Below are positions 11,772 through 22,118 of a stretch of DNA of 64,000 nucleotides, piece by piece. The notes below the pieces were generated by a model. It saw nothing but the letters and a program-made list of their open reading frames with translations. It was not told where the DNA came from and searched no databases. The first letter of the stretch is position 1. Each line of letters begins with the position of its first letter. This DNA comes from Sycobia sp. Sy_11 (taxonomy: Eukaryota; Arthropoda; Insecta; Hymenoptera; Epichrysomallidae). The DNA is taken from contig JACCIC010000178.1 of the NCBI GenBank assembly GCA_018907035.1, positions 1,072,501 to 1,136,500 of the forward strand, written 5' to 3'. The position numbers and the translations under genes are program-made.

Positions 11772-12740
11772 ACGAGGGTGGATAGATAAGTTTCCGGCCT
11801 GACCAAGAAAAACAACGTTTTAAGAATTTTTTTTTATTTCTCAACAGAATCTCTTCCAAGGCTGATACATTTCTCATAGAGGTGTTCTAGTCTAGTAATG
11901 CCATCTCTATAGACTGATTCGTCAAGCTCCTCAAAATATCCATTTACATCTTCGATTACTTCTTCATTGTGCGCAAATCTCTTACCGCCGAGCCATTTTG
12001 TGAGGTTAGGAAACAGATAATAGTCACTCGGAGCTAGGTCTGCAGAGTAGGGAGGGTGTGGCATCAATTCAAACTTCAGATCGTTGATTTTAGCCATCAC
12101 AACGATTGACGTGTGCGCTCGTGCGTTATCGTGATGAAACATTTTTTTCTTCGACAGATGAGGTCATTTAATTTTCACTTCGTGGCTCAAACGTTGCAAT
12201 AAGTCTGTGTAGTATTGACCAGTGATAGTTTTACCCTTTTCAAGGCAATCAATGTATATAATACCTCTTGCATCCCAGAAAACAGTAGCCATAACCCCGT
12301 TCGCCGAAAAAATTGTTGTTGCCTTCTTTGGAGTTGGTTTCCCTGTTTAGACTGTTGTTTGGTTTCAGAAGTGTACTGGTGGACCCAAGTTTCGTCAATG
12401 GTTACGAATCGACGCAAAAATTCGCTTGAATTACGTTTATACAACGCCAAATTGGCGGTAGAAATGTTCTTTCGAATTAATTTTTGGTCGACTGTTAGCA
12501 AACGCGGCACTTATTTTGCACAGAGCTTTTCCATGTATAAATGTTGGTGCAAAATATTTTGTACACATTCATATGAAATCTTACAGGTCTCAGCTATCTC
12601 ACGCACTTTTTATCTGCGGTCTTTCAGCACTATTTGATAGATTTTTTCGATCGTACCTGTAGTTGTGACCTCAATGGGGCGTCCTGAGCGAAGCTCATTA
12701 GAAGTCCTCACATGTATGTACACGAGAGCATGTGAAGTTC
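11772..12740 (-). pseudogene. mariner transposase remnant (family C)
   Basis: Minus-strand mariner. The TIR-like end 'cgagggtggatagataag' follows a TA at 11770-11771. The C-terminal frame (11834-12142) has 'FHHDNARAHTS' and 'PPYSADLAPSDYYLFP' with two catalytic Asp residues. The central frame (12187-12510) has 'RFVTIDETWVHQYTSETK', the first Asp box. The frame is broken near 12150-12190 and the first 60 or so codons and the 5' TIR are missing; 'ELRSGRPIEVTTTG' fuses to unrelated sequence near 12725. The same truncation exists in the copy at 45610-46547, so it predates the duplication. Confidence 0.85.
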
Positions 12741-15295
12741 CCTCGCATCCCCGTGGATATAGGTATATAAATAATGATAAAAGCTGCAGCCCACTCACCG
12801 GTACCGATGGAGATGATGCCACGCAGGGCTTTCACGAGGACATCCTCTCGTGCTCGAACCTCTTCCCTTTCTATCTCTTTCCCTCTCTCCCCCCCCTCTC
12901 TCTCTCCATCTCCTCGACGTTATCTCGCCTGACCGGAAAATTTGTAGTCGCCACTACTCTTGAACCTCACAACCCAAAAATGACCAGCAAAAGGAAATAC
13001 GCACGGAGAATAGTCTTAAAAAACTCAGCAGAGAACATGATTTCACACGATGCAAACACACGCGATGGCTTCGAAATGCAATCTGCTTTTTTTTTCATCG
13101 TCTTCCTCGATCTGCTTTGTTTTCGGTCAATTAGCGCCTTTCTTCGCTCGTTCGTTCAATCCGTGGCGTCGGACTCGTGTATTACCGTCAGGTGTCGGTA
13201 TATTGGTCGGCGTCGCCGTATTGAAATTTGGCCGCAGTGCTTATCTATATATAGTAATTATGTAGTTCGCCTGCTCTCCACTACCGCCTCTGTCACCTGC
13301 CCTGCCTGGCTTGGTCGAGGAACTGCCATCTTGAAACAGCCTTATGTCGTGTGGAGCGTACCGTCATGGCGTGGCTAATTGTTCCTGTAGTCTTCTTATC
13401 TGATATCCCTTTTTCAGGCAACGAATCTATCCCACGGTGCTCAAATGCTCTTCATGTAACTGCCTTGTATTCCACGCACCTCCTTATCTCAGTCCGCAGA
13501 TTTCGGGTGAGCGAGCTATTATTTCACTAGGTGCGGCCAGGTACCGTTTCCTTTTTTTTCTTTCCATTTCTCTTTGATATTTTTTGCGTACACATTTCGA
13601 TGCGTGCTATTCTTGGGGAGTCGGAAAGGAGGTTATCTTCTGTCTCACTCCCTCCTATGTTTGTGTTTCTATTCTTCTCGCTTCTTCGATCTTGTACTTT
13701 TTTATCGTCTGTCTCTTTTTCGATTCCCATATCAGAGACTTAGGAGTTTATTTTTTTTCAGCGAGAATGGCAGATATATAGCAATCCCCATTGCAACTTG
13801 AATGCTTTACTAATTCACGCATCACATTCAAAATGATTTTTGAACTTGATGATATGTAGAACTATTTTTCTAACTGCTTCATTGAATGCACTTACTGAAT
13901 TTTGTATGTATTACAAGTTTTATCTGTACATATTTGTGCTTTATTACTGTATTTTATATTTTTTCAATCAATGTATTTACGTCAAGGCAGATAATCTTGT
14001 GATTATCCTTTATTTAATTTTCTGTACTTGAATAAAATTATATTTCTTCATGTGAAATGTCACTCGTAGCTCCTGAATGCTCGTAGAATCCGGGTTAAAG
14101 AACCAAATATTATGTGTGATCATATAATTTAGGAACAAATTCTGACAGATTATTTTTCTTTTTTACACGAACTAAGTAATAATGTATATCTAAGAAGGGG
14201 AAACTATTGATATTTCTATGTTGATTGGTTGAAAATTTTAGATGTAGGGAGGTGGAGACGCAATAGGTGGGGTTGAAATCTTAGAACTTGAAATTATATT
14301 GTATCGAGTTTTGATTAATAAAGATAATAAAGGAGCGGCGAATAAATGATTTAGACTGTCTCTTGTAAGCGCAAAGGTACAATCCAGATGTTTTAATATT
14401 TATGGACGGTTTCAAGAGTGGCAATAATAATGCGGATGTTTATTTGGAAATTTACAATGAAGAAGACGTACTAGTTTTTCCATAAAATATTCTAACCTAT
14501 CATTTCATAGTAATTCTTTTATTACACAATATTAAAAGAATATATATCTTTGCTAACATCACTATTAATGCTTATACTCCTTTTGTGCGACAAAGTATTA
14601 ATTTTTTAAAAGTTGTCTATAGCAGTCTTATACTGCAAATGACTACTCAACTGTTGCCAACTTATTTTTGTAGATACTTGAGTACTATTTCGCATATTAT
14701 TTTGGATGGCTTATAGAAGATTAAGGCGTTCTTTAAAGATTGAGGTTCAGTATTTATACACTGACAGTATTTTTTTATGATGGCGTCCTTTAAGAATAGA
14801 CAAGAAGCTATATTACAATGACTTAATGATATGTTCTAACATTTGTTATAAGTGACAATGGATTCAGTTGAAAAATTGAGTTTTTTTAATCCGTGACTTG
14901 TATATTTCTTTGTGTCGACATAAATCAGTGTTATGTTGCAGATTTTCTTAGTCAGTGTATCTGTCTATCCATAGCCTTTAATTCTATTAGATCTTGGAAT
15001 TCCATAAAAATTTATTCTTCTTTTATTCTTAGTTTTTACTGTGAAAACTTATGAAATGTTTGATATATTTTAAAAATATATGAGTTCTTGAGAATAGTTC
15101 ATTATTTTTTGTAAAGAATAAGAGAAAGCTTTTGGTATCTGTAAATTTGGATTTTCAGTGCTTTGTTTGTAGCTAACGTTAAGATGAAACATTCAATAAC
15201 GAGTATTGAAGCTCTTTACTATAGTAACAGGGGGCTTCATCAGATTGCGAAAATATTCATTTGATATCATCAGCATAGAGAACATAAGCTTTTTG
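12741..15295. other. unrecognised 2.5-kb core of the duplicated unit
   Basis: No protein family recognised. The part at 12830-13560 is noticeably richer in G and C than its surroundings and has CT-rich tracts; 13800-15290 is AT-rich. The 237-codon plus-strand frame at 12665-13378 overlaps the mariner in antisense and shows no domain, so I do not call it a gene. The other copy (42868-45609) has about 143 bp more, between 44037 and 44180. Confidence 0.6.
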
Positions 15296-15306
15296 ATTTA
15301 CATTAG

Positions 15307-15521
15307 TTTTTTTTTATTTTTTTTATGTTATTTAACGTCGCTCTATTTATGCTTCAAAATATTGACGCTAATCAGCGACGGAGGTCTACGATGTGTTTGT
15401 AAACAAAGCACGTGTAAATTATTACAGCGGTGCTTGTGTCAATCGGCCGAGACCGGGATTTGAACTAGGATCACCAAGTTACTAGTCCTTCGCTCTAGCG
15501 ATCGAGCCATCGTAGGCCTCT
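15307..15521 (-). mobile_element. tRNA-derived SINE, full length
   Basis: Minus strand from 'gaggcctacgatggctcgat' (tRNA-like head, A box in TGGCTCGATCGCTAGAGC) through a B-box-like motif (diverged from GTTCAAATCC in this copy) and a body to the tail 'gacgttaaataacat' plus A-runs. The perfect 11-bp target-site duplication atttacattag is at 15296-15306 and 15522-15532, which proves retrotransposition. Length is 215 bp. Transcription, if any, would be by RNA polymerase III from the internal A and B boxes. Confidence 0.9.
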
Positions 15522-15539
15522 ATTTACATTAGTTGATTC

Positions 15540-16640
15540 ATATTAGATTTTTGATTTTTTAAGTTGCCTTATAACTCTATATCAATATAATTATGGTTGC
15601 TTTTGAAATTCTACTTATATTCATATTGTACATAGAGTTTCTTTGTCAAAATGATGCTATTATTGAAAATGGATTTGTAACAAAAAAATTAAAATACTAT
15701 TTTTGATAACGCCTTTGTTTTTTATATTTTTAAGAGATTTTTTTTATATTGTTGTCTTTTTACAAGTATTTAGAGATTAGTCGACTAGAATGAAATAAAT
15801 TTTATTAAGATAGCTATATCATAGAAGCTTAGAACGGTGCTATAACAAACGTAACCTGGATTCAGACAATATATTAGTGAGCGTTCTTTTAGGAAGTCCA
15901 AGATCAAGATCATTCCTTTCATACAAGACTAAAGATTAAAGGCTAAAGCTTTTATACAATATTATTAATGTTCCAAAGTCTGGTTCTCATCACATGTCTC
16001 TAATAAATTTAATTATGTTTGTAAATATTAAGCACTTTTTTCTATGTTACTTGTTTATGTATTAAAGGACAGTCAATAATAGGGAATAATACCAAAGAAT
16101 CAAGTACATGCGCGAAGACTAAATGTTGTTTCATGAATTTTTAATTCGGCCTTATTTAACTTTTTAAGATTATGAAGTAATAGTTATAAAAGTATGCTAT
16201 CAAGGGAAGTCTACAGTGACCGAATAATCAGTTACTTCCATGTGGTTTAAATACATCAAATTTGATGAAAAAACAAATCCTTTATATTTCTTTTGTTTAT
16301 ATCGAACTTTTTACATTTATTTTTAAGTATATACTGCATGAAATATCATATTTAGTTTCCTTTGTATTTACAAATATTAATCTAACACTTTGATTCTCTT
16401 GGATACCTTCCATTCATGATTTCATATATAATTATACTTATAATAAGATTTCTCTAATTCAACAATATAGCAAATTAGACATTGTTTAGTATTTATATAA
16501 TTTTTTACTATATTGTAGAACTTACTATAAAATTTTCTTCGCATATGAATGATATTAAATTAATGATAATAATATATCTAAATATATAAAAACTTTTAAT
16601 TAACATTATTAATTATTTCGATATAAAAAATTTGAATTTA
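15540..16640. other. no gene seen
   Basis: AT-rich intronic sequence with no long or family-like frame on either strand. Confidence 0.5.
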
Positions 16641-16649
16641 TCATTGGTA

Positions 16650-16829
16650 TATATTGGTGAAACAAAAAGAGCGTTATGAGAACGCATTAAGGAATATAAA
16701 AGAATCAAAAATTCGGGCTCTGTTATACTTAAACATACGAAAGAAAATAATTATGAATTCCATTGGGATAATGTCATTATATTATATAATGAAATTAATA
16801 CAAAAAGATTAATTTCTGAAACTCTACAT
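16650..16829 (+). pseudogene. Penelope-like GIY-YIG endonuclease remnant
   Basis: A plus-strand frame of about 60 codons begins 'YIGETKRAL', then a stop, then 'ERIKEYKR', 'SVILKHTKENNYEFHWDN' and 'KRLISETLH'. This is the C-terminal GIY-YIG endonuclease of Penelope-like retroelements. It comes from a different lineage to the two elements at 28.2-32.9 kb, whose motif is YYIGETSTCLKKR. No RT part is nearby. Confidence 0.65.
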
Positions 16830-17468
16830 TAGATTAAATCTAAAATATCATTTATCACCCTTGTCATATAGATTTAATACATCCTCTTTTTCTTATATCT
16901 CTCTTGTATTCCCCTTATTTCCTTTGTATAATGCATACATCTTCCTGAAGTTCGACCGTTATATTAAATTATATTAAATTATTAAATTATATTAAATCTA
17001 TTATTGTTTCAAACTTATTAAAAATGTTCAATTTTGACAAAGCTAAGTATATTTGAGCTCATAAATATTTTAAGTGAAAATTGTATAATTTCTATATGTT
17101 AAATTCAAAATGTTTATAATTTAAATATTATAGTGTTAAATTGACCATAGAGAGCTCTGATTGCAATAGTCTATTTCAATATTTCGTCGCCTGTATGTAG
17201 TAGAGTAAGATAGTCTGCTTCAAATTGCCAAGCATTTCAGCATGCCAGTATTTTGTAAGGCCAACCGTTGCCGAGATAACGCGCCTCTGTGAAATACAGT
17301 AATAGTTGTAAAAACAGATACCGCTGATCCCTATTACTACCAAATTTAAAAAGAATTTAGTAAATATTTTAATTGAGGTTAGAAAATTTGTACTCACGAG
17401 TACTAGAAATGTAGTCGTATACAGCGTCCAATAATATAGTCTACTAGGAGTGAGATATAAGGCATGAA

Positions 17469-17671
17469 TTTTTTTTTGTTATTTAACGTCGGTTTATTTA
17501 TGCTTCTAAATACCGGTGCTAATAAGTGACGGAGGTCTACGATGTGTTTGTAAACAAAGCACATGTAAATTACTACAGTAGAGCTTGTGTCAATCAGCCG
17601 AGACCAGGCTTCGAATTCGGATCACCAAGTGACTAGACATTTGCTCTAGCGATCGAGCCATCGTAGGCCTC
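17469..17671 (-). mobile_element. tRNA-derived SINE, full length
   Basis: The 203-bp copy is flanked by the perfect 10-bp target-site duplication aaggcatgaa at 17459-17468 and 17672-17681. Minus-strand order is the tRNA-like head gaggcctacgatggctcg, a B-box-like GAATTCGAAGCC, the body, then 'gacgttaaataac' and an A-run. It is more diverged than the 15.3-kb copy. Confidence 0.9.
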
Positions 17672-17772
17672 AAGGCATGAAAGTGCTTGCCTATATTGAT
17701 CCAAAAATCCCATAGGGAGGTCTGAGCAGAAGTAATAAAAACACTATAGAAACTCTAAATCGGAACTCAAGC

Positions 17773-17773
<1 letters not shown>

Positions 17774-17842
<69 letters not shown>

Positions 17843-17846
17843 AAGA
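17774..17846. repeat. (GA)n microsatellite
   Basis: GA repeat, about 33 units with small GAAA interruptions at the right end. The antisense 'LSLSLSLS' reading frame here is an artefact. Confidence 0.95.
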
Positions 17847-18144
17847 GAGAGGAGGTAGAACAATGAATATGGGTCGGTTCGAAAGCTGCGATTTTCAATG
17901 ACTAGCGGTACTATCGACGTGTCCCTATGGTCTACTTGATTAAAGAAATATAGTGACTGCAGTGTTTCTCCTCTCATCAAGCTTGCTCCTTTGCATTTTA
18001 GATTTTCAGAAGAAATCTTTTAATTATTATTTGCATGGTTACTATTATTATTAATATATTATTATTATTAATAATTATTAATAAATATTATTATTAATAT
18101 TATTATTAAAGTATTAAGTATAAAGAAAATTATTATTAAGTATA

Positions 18145-19130
18145 AAGAAAATCAAAGTATTTTCCGTAATTTTCTACTACTTTTTTAAATCTTTCCGATA
18201 GTATTGCGATACCGTGTCAAAATAACCATAGCTGTTTCGAGACAATTTAATCACCCACAAATTTTCGCACTTCTTGAACATGTCAGAAGTGCGTATCAAC
18301 GAAGTCGTGCTGCATTGGTCTGAATAGGTGATAATCAGAAGGCGCTATTTTTGGCGAGTACACTGGGTGCGGCAACACTTCCCATTCGAGCTCCAACAGG
18401 GTGTTTTTGAAGGCTTTCGCAACATTTGTCGATCGTTGTTATGCAAGAAAATGACTTTGCGCCTATTGCTCGCGATTGCTGATTTATGTTCGATCAATTT
18501 CTGTTGCAGATCATACAGTTTGCGTTTATATACCTCGGCAGTGAGAGTTTCATTCGGTTTCAGTAGCTCGTAGTACACCTTTTGGCCGTGGATGTTTCGT
18601 TTGATGTCGACGTTGGCCTTGCACCACCCATGACGTTTTGCGCTTAGGATTGTCATAGTAGATCCACTTTTCATCAGCAGTCATAATACACCACAGAAAA
18701 CTCTTCTTGTTTGCCTAGCAAGAAAGGCAGTGCGATGTTGTATCGATTCATAATGGGACTTTCGGTGAAATCGTGTGGCATCCATTTTCCTTCTCTATGA
18801 ATCTTTCCCATCGCATGTGATTATTTGTAAACTACTTTGTCATTGACTCCTAACTTATTAGCTAGTTCTTTCTACGTTTAGCTGAGTTTTCGTCCAATAA
18901 TGCTTGCAATTCACTATTTGCAAACTTTGTTGGTTGTCCAGAACGTTCTTTGTCATCTTTACTTCTAAACCGCTGAAGCCACTCTTCTTTATGTTGCAGG
19001 CGATGTAGCTTGGTTGCCATAACATTTTTTAAACAATCGATAAGTTTCTGCTGCACTTTTTTGTAAATCAAAATAATGCAAAAGGAAGGTCGAAAAAACG
19101 ATTTATCACGATTCATTTGTCACTGATCAA
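18145..19130 (-). pseudogene. mariner transposase remnant (family B, copy 2)
   Basis: Minus strand, longest copy of family B. The N-terminal frame (18862-19116) has the HTH region and 'DDKERSGQPTKFANSELQAL'. The central/C-terminal frame (18345-18674) has 'RRKVIFLHNNDRQ', where the second Asp box has lost its usual HDN. The C-terminal part reads to about 18150 in other frames. Several frameshifts make it inactive. Confidence 0.8.
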
Positions 19131-19570
19131 AAAATTATAATGTTTAGACAAACAATGGTGCCTGTTAATTGAATTTTATTCATAAATGCCAAAAATAAAT
19201 ACTAGATCTGACACATCTGACTTTTCGTGCTACTTATATCGTCATCTAAACTTGAAGGTCGGAAACAAAGTTCGCTTCCTAATATAATCTGATTCTCCTA
19301 GTTATAGGTAATATAATATATAGGTAGAATTTAAGTTCGCCTTCTAATATAAGAATTAAAAATTATTTAGAATACGAGAGAATTAAACTAAGAAGTATTA
19401 TTATAAGTGAGCGCCGAAATTATTATAACATAATATATATTATGGGATTACGAGCGTCTGCAAGGACAAGCTCGCAAATTAAATATTATAATTATTATAA
19501 CTATAATACGATTATTATTATTATATTATTATAGAATTATTGTTGTTATTTTTCAGCGACTTGATATGAA

Positions 19571-19608
19571 ATTAGTCGAACGTTTGCGTAAACGTCTGAT
19601 CGACTAAT
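19571..19608. promoter_or_regulatory. interrupted palindrome upstream of TATA box
   Basis: Outer arms attagtcga / tcgactaat are perfect complements, and inner arms acgttt / aaacgt are also perfect. The whole sits 8 bp upstream of TATAAAAG. It could be a dimeric factor site of the LTR promoter; the function is inferred. Confidence 0.6.
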
Positions 19609-19616
19609 TTTTCGTG

Positions 19617-19624
19617 TATAAAAG
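19617..19624 (+). promoter_or_regulatory. LTR TATA box
   Basis: TATAAAAG in an otherwise GC-richer block, placed where a U3 promoter would be. Transcription would start about 30 bp downstream. Confidence 0.55.
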
Positions 19625-19728
19625 GGCGAGTTTTCCGCCCCAAAATCAGTTTTCTCAACCATATGGCCAGAAGAAGCTCCCTAGAGCTATCCTGTCCAGA
19701 GCTCTTGTAATACGGCCATTTGAAATTC

Positions 19729-19945
19729 CTGAATTTCGTTAAAGACCAGCAGGCTGTACTATCCCAACCGAATCCTAGTGAAGCTTGATCCTGGTTGTGT
19801 GGTACACCGTTAATGACCAGTTGCCTTACTATTCCTCAAGATAATTGATCCTGAGTGTATAGCTCTCCGTTAAAGCTCAGAGGTCTCATTCCTAGCCCCA
19901 AACGAAGTCATGATCCTGGTTGCGCGGCGCTCCGTCAAAAACCAG
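19729..19945 (+). repeat. hairpin repeats in LTR leader
   Basis: Imperfect tandem repeat of about 60-70 bp. Three 30-nt units (19791-19820, 19851-19880, 19916-19945) each start after 'gatc' and close a 5-bp stem: ctggt/accag, ctgag/ctcag, ctggt/accag. The middle unit has changed both sides of two base pairs. A weaker fourth unit is at 19729-19749. All contain 'ccgtt' or 'ccgtc' (the fourth only 'cgtt'). Confidence 0.7.
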
Positions 19946-20349
19946 CAGGTTTCATTCGCTTCAACACTCCCTCCAGCACCCAGTAAAAGTATACTTTTAT
20001 GTAGTGCGCGAAACTAGTTTAATAAGTGTGAATTATATAAATTATATAAAGATAAATACCGTTAACATAAGAAGCATACGAAATATAGTTTAACGTAATA
20101 TAGTATAATATAAGTTTATAGTAAGTGCTTCTTTTGTTTTATTACAGATCGCTGGGCCCAACGCCAGAAGTGTGTTTAGTAGATATAATTACTTGTATAA
20201 TTTGATTAAAGTATACACTTTTGTTATTTTTTTCATATAAATATAAATAAGTATCCTGCTTTTTCCAACTTTTCCGAAAAGTCCCTTTCCTTTCAGAGTT
20301 ATTCTGGCTACCACGTAGGCTATCTCGAGGGGAAAACAGATACGTTACA

Positions 20350-20952
20350 ATATTAATAATACCATATATCCGTCTGCAACAACAACAGTAATGGCTAAAA
20401 ACTGCTGTAGGCTGTTAAAATGAAAATTGAATGCGTATCTTTCCGTGTGCTTGAACTTGAAATGAAGAATGAAGCAAAAGAATACACAAGTTTAGCGGAG
20501 AAATTGCTCTTCTGCTTGAAGTGCACTATGTAAGGGCATAAGGTCAAAAATTGCAAAACTAATAATAAGCATTTGGTAGTTCAGATATAAGTAGGGGCGG
20601 AAAACGGATAGGGACTTTCAATTAAATCTTATCCATTCCAAGTAAGTACAATATATCTTATCTGAGATGGTCCATAAACAAATGGTTGATATATTTTTTG
20701 TCAGTAAACAGATCGCAGATCTGAATTCACCTAGCTGGGTTAAGGATTCAACCAGTATAGAGATATATAGCTGTTACTTATTGCTCAGTGATGCAATTAA
20801 TAGATTTAAAAACAGCTTGGATGATATAACTTTTAGTGCAAGAATTTCTAGACTACTTATTGTGATCGGTGGAAACTTGAATCCTTCGGCATCAATATAC
20901 GCGAATGAGCACTTTTCGATACTTTTGTTACGTCGGAGTCGGAGATCGAAAA

Positions 20953-20998
<46 letters not shown>

Positions 20999-22116
20999 AT
21001 ATATATAATTAAAAAATTTTCACGTAAAGATCAAGTAAAAGAGAAAAGAAATAATAATTATTAATGAAATACGCTTATCATATTAATAATATCGAGTGAA
21101 GTTTCTTCATTTAATAATTAAAATCCATTTTTTTGTTATAAGAAATAAGCTATATTGATTTAGGTTTGTTTCAATTAATTATATGTCTGAATTACCGAAT
21201 ATAGGATACATGTTTTGATATGCACGAATCTTGGTATTAGTATCACAGTAATTTAATTTTACGATTTTTAGAAAGCATTATAAATATGTGAAATAAAATA
21301 TTGTTAGGTAGGATTTTTTATATTTCAATTGTATCCCCTTCAAGAAGGTTTAGCTTTATTTCTTAGATATTTCTTTATTTATTGGTTCAATTTAGTAAAA
21401 TGTTATCTTATTGTAATATAGAATTAAATAAAAATATTCAATTTAATTATTAATAACACTACTCTAATCCTTGCACTAAATTATTAGCTGATTTTTTATA
21501 TGCTGAGCAGTTTTTTGGTCTGACTTTATAAATACAGAAAAAGATGTTTTTTCTTATATTAGAATTTTTTACTTTCAATCATTTCTGAAAATTAAACAAA
21601 TAATTATTTAAATTTAATGCGCTAAGTATGTTATTTGTGTCGTGTGCACAAAATGATCTGGAAATAAACTCTGTTATTTCTTAACAATCTCCTCATTTTT
21701 TTAAGCTCGATCTCAGTTGAAGCCATTTATTTACTACAGTGTTAATGAAGTTATAATAAGCAGATGAATAATAAGTATTAAAATGATTACGCACTTAATA
21801 TAATTATAAAATAATTATAATTATTACACATCAAATTTAAATTTTCATTCAGTTCATTTTCAGAAAACCATAATGCTTTAAAAAATTCTATTAAAAAAAA
21901 GACCTGTTTTCTGTATTTATAGTCACACAAAAAAATGATAAACACATAAAAATTCAGCTAATAATTTAGTGCAATTATTAAAGCAGTGTATTTAATATTT
22001 AAATTTGTATATTGTTATTTAATTCTTTTAAATTAAAAAATGATCAAATTTTTCGATATTTTTATATGCAACTACTTTTTAGTATTGTTTATGAACTTAT
22101 TAAAGTAATAAAAAAC
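20350..22116. other. no gene seen; (TA)n at 20957-20996
   Basis: AT-rich. A 113-codon frame at 20667-21008 ends in the TA microsatellite (YIYIYI) and shows no family resemblance. Nothing else is supported. Confidence 0.5.
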
Positions 22117-22118
22117 TA

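Larger units (their letters stand above)
11600..15521 (-). mobile_element. source-like copy of the SINE-headed 4-kb unit
   Basis: This 3.9-kb block is present in inverted orientation at 42653-46748 at high identity; identical or nearly identical reading frames of 60-240 codons occur in both. On the minus strand it starts with a SINE (15307-15521). It continues through about 2.5 kb of unrecognised sequence and a mariner fragment (11772-12740) to 11600, where identity stops abruptly. Here the SINE has its own 11-bp target-site duplication on both sides (15296-15306 and 15522-15532). The block itself has no terminal structure at 11600, as expected of a source locus. It lies in the giant helicase intron, in sense orientation to that gene. 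Confidence 0.8.
19545..20349 (+). repeat. solo gypsy-type LTR
   Basis: A promoter-like block with TATAAAAG at 19617-19624, preceded by a 38-bp interrupted palindrome (19571-19608), is followed by a structured leader (three 30-nt hairpins). Further on are a splice-acceptor-like 'tgttttattacag' at 20136-20148, the block 'gatcgctgggcccaacgcca', and the terminus 'acgttaca' at 20342-20349. The last 200 bp resemble the LTR end at 1069 read in reverse. No gag or pol flanks it, so it is likely a solo LTR left by recombination. The left limit is approximate, and no target-site duplication was confirmed. Confidence 0.55.

Noticed and set aside
12665..13378. 237-codon plus-strand open frame, also at 44933-45652
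   Set aside because: It begins antisense to the mariner remnant, has no domain, and is present in both copies only because the segment was duplicated. One copy carries an indel that changes its middle.
17176..17397. 73-codon hydrophobic minus-strand frame
   Set aside because: Possible membrane-like segment but no family, no splice context and no second copy.
17744..17980. Leu-Ser-repeat protein
   Set aside because: Translation of the GA microsatellite.
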